Origin: Zeugodacus cucurbitae
Lineage: Eukaryota > Arthropoda > Insecta > Diptera > Tephritidae
DNA length: 64,000 nucleotides
Assembly (NCBI RefSeq): GCF_028554725.1
Contig: NC_071670.1
Location: 4,588,001-4,652,000 of the forward strand
Direction of reading: 5' to 3'
The translations under genes and the position numbers were made by a program. This document shows, in pieces, positions 60,336 to 64,000 of this stretch. The stretch's first letter is position 1. Every line of letters starts with the position of its first letter. The notes under the pieces were generated by a model. It ran no database searches. It was not told the origin of the DNA and was given only the letters and a program-made list of their open reading frames with translations.

Positions 60336-61740
60336 AAAAAAAAATAATTTTCAAATTTTTGTAGCTTTGATGCCTCTTAAATTTCAAACTAAAGCAAATA
60401 TAAACAACACAAATGCTTTACAAACCTACAATGTACACGAAAACCGGTTTAACCTTCGCGCTCACCGAGCCATTAACCACAACAGCGCACACATTTGCAA
60501 TTAAAATGACGATATTTATGCCACTCCAAGCAGTGTGCGGCACATGCACAGTTATTGGCATCGTTGCACTTTTGCATGCCATTGGCAACAATAATAACAA
60601 CAATTTGCATATTGCATATGATTAAGTGTGCAGTGTGTGTATGTATTTTCACAGAACTGTCAGTAGGCGCTCACTGCCGCCGTCATTATCCATAATACAC
60701 AGAGATAATAATGAAAGCAACCACGGGGTTGCACTTGAACGGCACTTAAACCCTTTGCATTGCAAGTGGGTGAGTGTAGGAGAGAGAAAGATAATGTGTC
60801 TGTGTGTCAGTGCGGCCACAACACCCTTGGGTGCAATATATCAGCGTAATAATAATTAATAAATGCTGCCAAATGCAGTTGAACGCACACACACACAAGT
60901 TGCTGACATGTAATTCAACAACAACAACAACACACTCGAATGTGGTTACACTTGCAAAGCCTACAACTAGGCGCACGAGCGGCGTTCAGCCGGAAGCCAG
61001 TGTGCATTCATCAAGCACTTCATTACTTTGTGCGTCGGCTGTCTGCAACAGTTAACCCAGTGCCAGTCATGGCTGTAAGCCACTGTTATTAACTGCTCAC
61101 TTGCATGCGCCTATAAGTAGGCAACACATATACGCATTTTGCACATTTTAAGCACACTCACACGCATGTTGTTGTTGTGTTTGTTATTGTACAATTTTCG
61201 GTTTAATTGCCAAACTTCAGCCAGGCAAACCAGCTTCCGACGCACTCTATTTGTTTTTGTTGCCGTTTTCCGGTTGCAGGTGATAATGCTACCACCTCTC
61301 TTTTATTTCCTCTCCATTACTTAGAGTGAAAATTTTGTGGCCCGTCACTGTGATGATGATGTGCATTTAATTTGCATACAAATTGCAAATGTCATATCAA
61401 TCGCTGCTAATTTTGTGCTGCAACCAAATAAACACCCACGCACACAAACGCATTTGCTCATTTGAACACTTATATAGCCATGTAGACACTTTGCAGCTCT
61501 GCTGGTGTGCTCATATTCAGTTTTATGTTTGTTCTAAATATTTGAATGGTCAACAAAGTGTCGCTTCTACAGAAATGCAATTATACAAATGCTATTGCAT
61601 GTGCGCCTGTATGTAGGCAACAGGTGCGAGCTTGATAGCTGCAGGGGAGAAATTATGCAGCTTGATAGGACAACAGAGGCAAAGGGAATAATAAAATAAA
61701 AATTTCTTGCCAAAAACGAATGTGAATGAAGATACAAATC
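60336..61740. other. Non-coding, GC-richer, with three boxes
   Basis: One minus box (about 60957, AAGCCTACAACTAGGCGC) and two plus boxes (61107, GCGCC-TATAAG-TAGGCAAC; 61603, GCGCC-TGTATG-TAGGCAAC). CA and CAA tracts lie near 60886 and 60919. Overlapping short frames on both strands are chance products. Confidence 0.5.
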
Positions 61741-63060
61741 AAAGTAAGCGTCATAAGAAGCCCTATCTTCTAGCGACTAACACCGTATTTTCTCTACGAC
61801 ATCTCCAAAAGAATGTATGCACTTCTTAGAAGACCTTATCAGCCCTACTACTATTAAACCTACATTCAGATGTGAACGTTTGAAGAAAACTGAAGAATAC
61901 CATATATCCGGTGGAGTCAAAAATTTAGCTGAAGCTCCGATTCTTTCAAGGCAAGGTTCCAGAGCCGATAAATATACTTTAAAACTAGTTATAATACGAA
62001 AGACTTGGCAATTCTCCAGTCTTGGGAATAAAAATGGTATACTATCCCGTTTACTGAATAATATAAATTTTAAATAATGCTTTAATTAGTCGAAAAGGCC
62101 TAGAAAATTCTAAAACTATTTGAGACTCTATTGTCGATGACGATCTACAGTAATGGAAACCCCACAGTCGTCGCTGAATCATTTTTCTTTTAACACCGAC
62201 TTCCGCGAAATTTGATCTTTCAATCTCACCATCAAGTTCCGAGTCAGTCTTCGAAACTCCAAATAATATCAGCTCTAGAATGTCGTTCCGGCTGACGGTT
62301 CTTAAAATCTGACTTCCATAAAATCTATTCCCCGGATTTCACGAGAACTGAGTAAATCGGACGACAATTACCAACAATCTGTACCGAAGGTCCAGTAGAT
62401 CTTGGAACGCTAATCTGACCGATACCACGGACATGCGAATTCGCATCCATTCGAACCATACTTTTAGAGGGCTGAGTTGAGAACCATATTAATAGCGAAT
62501 TCAACCCAAATCCGCTTTAGGAAGGAAGGGACAACTTTTCATCTCTTGCGATCTTTCGGGCTTTTAAACTCCTCTCACGACCGTTTTGAGTTCCGGTTTA
62601 ACTGTAATCTCGATGGTAGCCAGCATCTTATTGGATTCTTGTTTTTATTGGCCAGTCGTTGGAACTTCAGTGTAGTCGTCCTGAGAACAGGATTACCACT
62701 TATAGCTGATAGACTTGGAAACTGGTGAATCTTTGGTATCAATTTTTTAGTTTGCGACTAAAGATTGTTTAAGCTTCTGCTATCGCGGTAAACGACCGGT
62801 TTGGAGTAGAATATTGGCTTTCGAGAAGGACAGACTGTCTTTTGGCCTTATCAAGGCTTCAGAGCTCATTCTTGGAAAACGAGCAGGACCATGGATTCTC
62901 AGTTATCTAGAGAACTTCATGGAGAACATAACATCTAAGATCGCCGTCTTCTAAAGAATTTGTGGCAACTTATTGTATGGTGGCTCGTGGAACGCATTCC
63001 TAGCCCCTGGATCCTTAGTAAATAGACTGAAAAATACCTCCGAATATTGACCTGGCAGTG
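61741..63060. other. High-complexity island
   Basis: Balanced-composition DNA rich in TTCCGA, CTTCTAGA and CGAAC strings. It includes TATTTTCTCTAC at 61786-61797, shared with the CCGGATAAT array at 41.85 and 42.43 kb. Two short plus-strand frames (61817-62077, 62477-62728) show no motif. No box is present. Confidence 0.4.
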
Positions 63061-64000
63061 CTGAATCAGTTGCAGCTAGAATTGTATCACCTTCATTATG
63101 ATACACAGCAAACCCACATCGATTTCATGACAAAACATTTTTTCCTCTTCCAATTTTCTTCCTGCTTTATTTACACATTCTTACTCAGTACATTTCAACT
63201 TTTTTGACGCTCTTTGCTTTTCCACACACTTCCACAATGTTCTCTAAATGCCACGCTGATTGTTGTTGCTGCCATTGCTGCCAATTGTTGCCAATTTTCA
63301 CCCAACAACTGGCACCAATAAACAACTGTTGCCAATTTCTGAGTAAATTTGGTGTGAAAGAATGCCTGACAGGCGAAAAACAACAACAGAAAAATTCCAC
63401 ACAATTGGTCAAGCGCAGATATACTCAAATTTTTATTTGAACTCGTACGAGAGTATATTGCATTGTTAGCATAACTGTGAAGGGGAAATTTTTTGAAAAT
63501 GGAAGAAACATAATATGAAAAAATTGAAAAAATAGTCCAAAATAAAAGTAAATAAATAAAATGCGAAAGAGTTAGAAAAAAATAACGAAAAATCGAAAAA
63601 AAAAATTTCAAAAATTAGAAATATAAAAAAAAAATTAAATAAAATAAAAATTAAGAACTTAAAAAAAAAATTATATTTTATTAATTTTTCTTTGTTTGGA
63701 GTTACCAATTAAATTTTTTTATTGAATTGATTTCGAAATTTTTTATTGCCAAATGGTAATAATTTTATAAATGTGACAATAAAAAGGGTTACCATGTATC
63801 TAATAACGGTGTGAATTTAAATATTGAGCAGTTAGTCAGGTAAATAAGTTATATAACGGAAAAAAGGTATATATATTTTTAGAACAAGTTCAAAAGTTAC
63901 ACAAATTGCACACAAAACCCTACAATTTGTAACACATAAAACAATTATTGCTCAGCACTCAGCACCTCAGCAAGTACAACGAGTCACCTCAGGAAGACAA
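63061..64000. other. Non-coding window end; GTTGCCAATT words and A-rich stretch
   Basis: GCTGCCAATTGTTGCCAATT and a further GTTGCCAATTTCTGAG lie at 63277-63340, complementary to the TTGGCAAC family. An A-rich low-complexity stretch follows at about 63500-63680. No gene seen up to the edge. Confidence 0.5.

Noticed and set aside
23289..61621. CRISPR-like spaced repeats
   Set aside because: The boxes are 19 bp, variable, 110-160 bp apart, on both strands and in eukaryotic intronic DNA; no cas-type gene is present.
1..64000. tRNA, rRNA or microRNA genes
   Set aside because: No convincing A/B box pair with cloverleaf or rRNA-like stretch was found; hairpin prediction cannot be done reliably by eye.

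Overview
The window is dipteran DNA, most likely from a tephritid fruit fly. The evidence is very AT-rich non-coding sequence, split genes with short GT-AG introns, a non-LTR retrotransposon and a mariner-type transposon of kinds I associate with tephritids, and (CAA)n and (GT)n tracts. The species call is an inference. Gene density is very low: one host gene on the plus strand with a compact exon cluster (32051-35622), embedded in what look like very large introns. I found no bacterial-style features, no CRISPR and no convincing tRNA or rRNA.

Layout: 1-31.5 kb is non-coding apart from a 5'-truncated LINE with a long open reading frame (about 15631-18415, minus strand) followed by a degraded dispersed repeat (18421-19190). 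A candidate 5' leader exon (31538-31820) and a candidate first coding exon (32051-32115) come before five well-supported coding exons (33608-35622). These encode a low-complexity, basic protein studded with about 20 RRxS/T sites. The last exon ends at a strong donor and I found no further exon out to 64 kb, so the gene probably continues beyond the window through an intron of 28 kb or more. An internally deleted mariner-like element with TA target sites sits at 46584-47526.

The remarkable part is the non-coding DNA. It is a mosaic of domains, each marked by its own short word recurring about once every 30-160 bp: GCAACATGTTGC at 0.1-2.3 kb, TTCCACATA at 3.4-8.3 kb, TGTCCCAAAA at 20.4-21.2 kb, CCGGATAAT at 41.8-42.5 kb, TTGGCAACCC at 56.6-57.8 kb, GATC at 37.2-38.4 kb, and AAGCTTT on both sides of the exons. 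The dominant word is a bipartite box, GCGCC-N6-TAKGCAAC (often GCGCCTAAAAGTATGCAAC). I read about 77 copies by eye from 23 to 62 kb. They lie in strand-coherent blocks, mostly 110-160 bp apart or at about twice or three times that. In a few places neighbouring copies still share sequence over the whole unit (33.04-33.45, 51.48-51.68, 59.82-60.09 kb). This suggests old tandem arrays whose units have decayed while the box stayed recognisable, a pattern comparable to a protein-binding box in satellite monomers. The mechanism and function are unknown.
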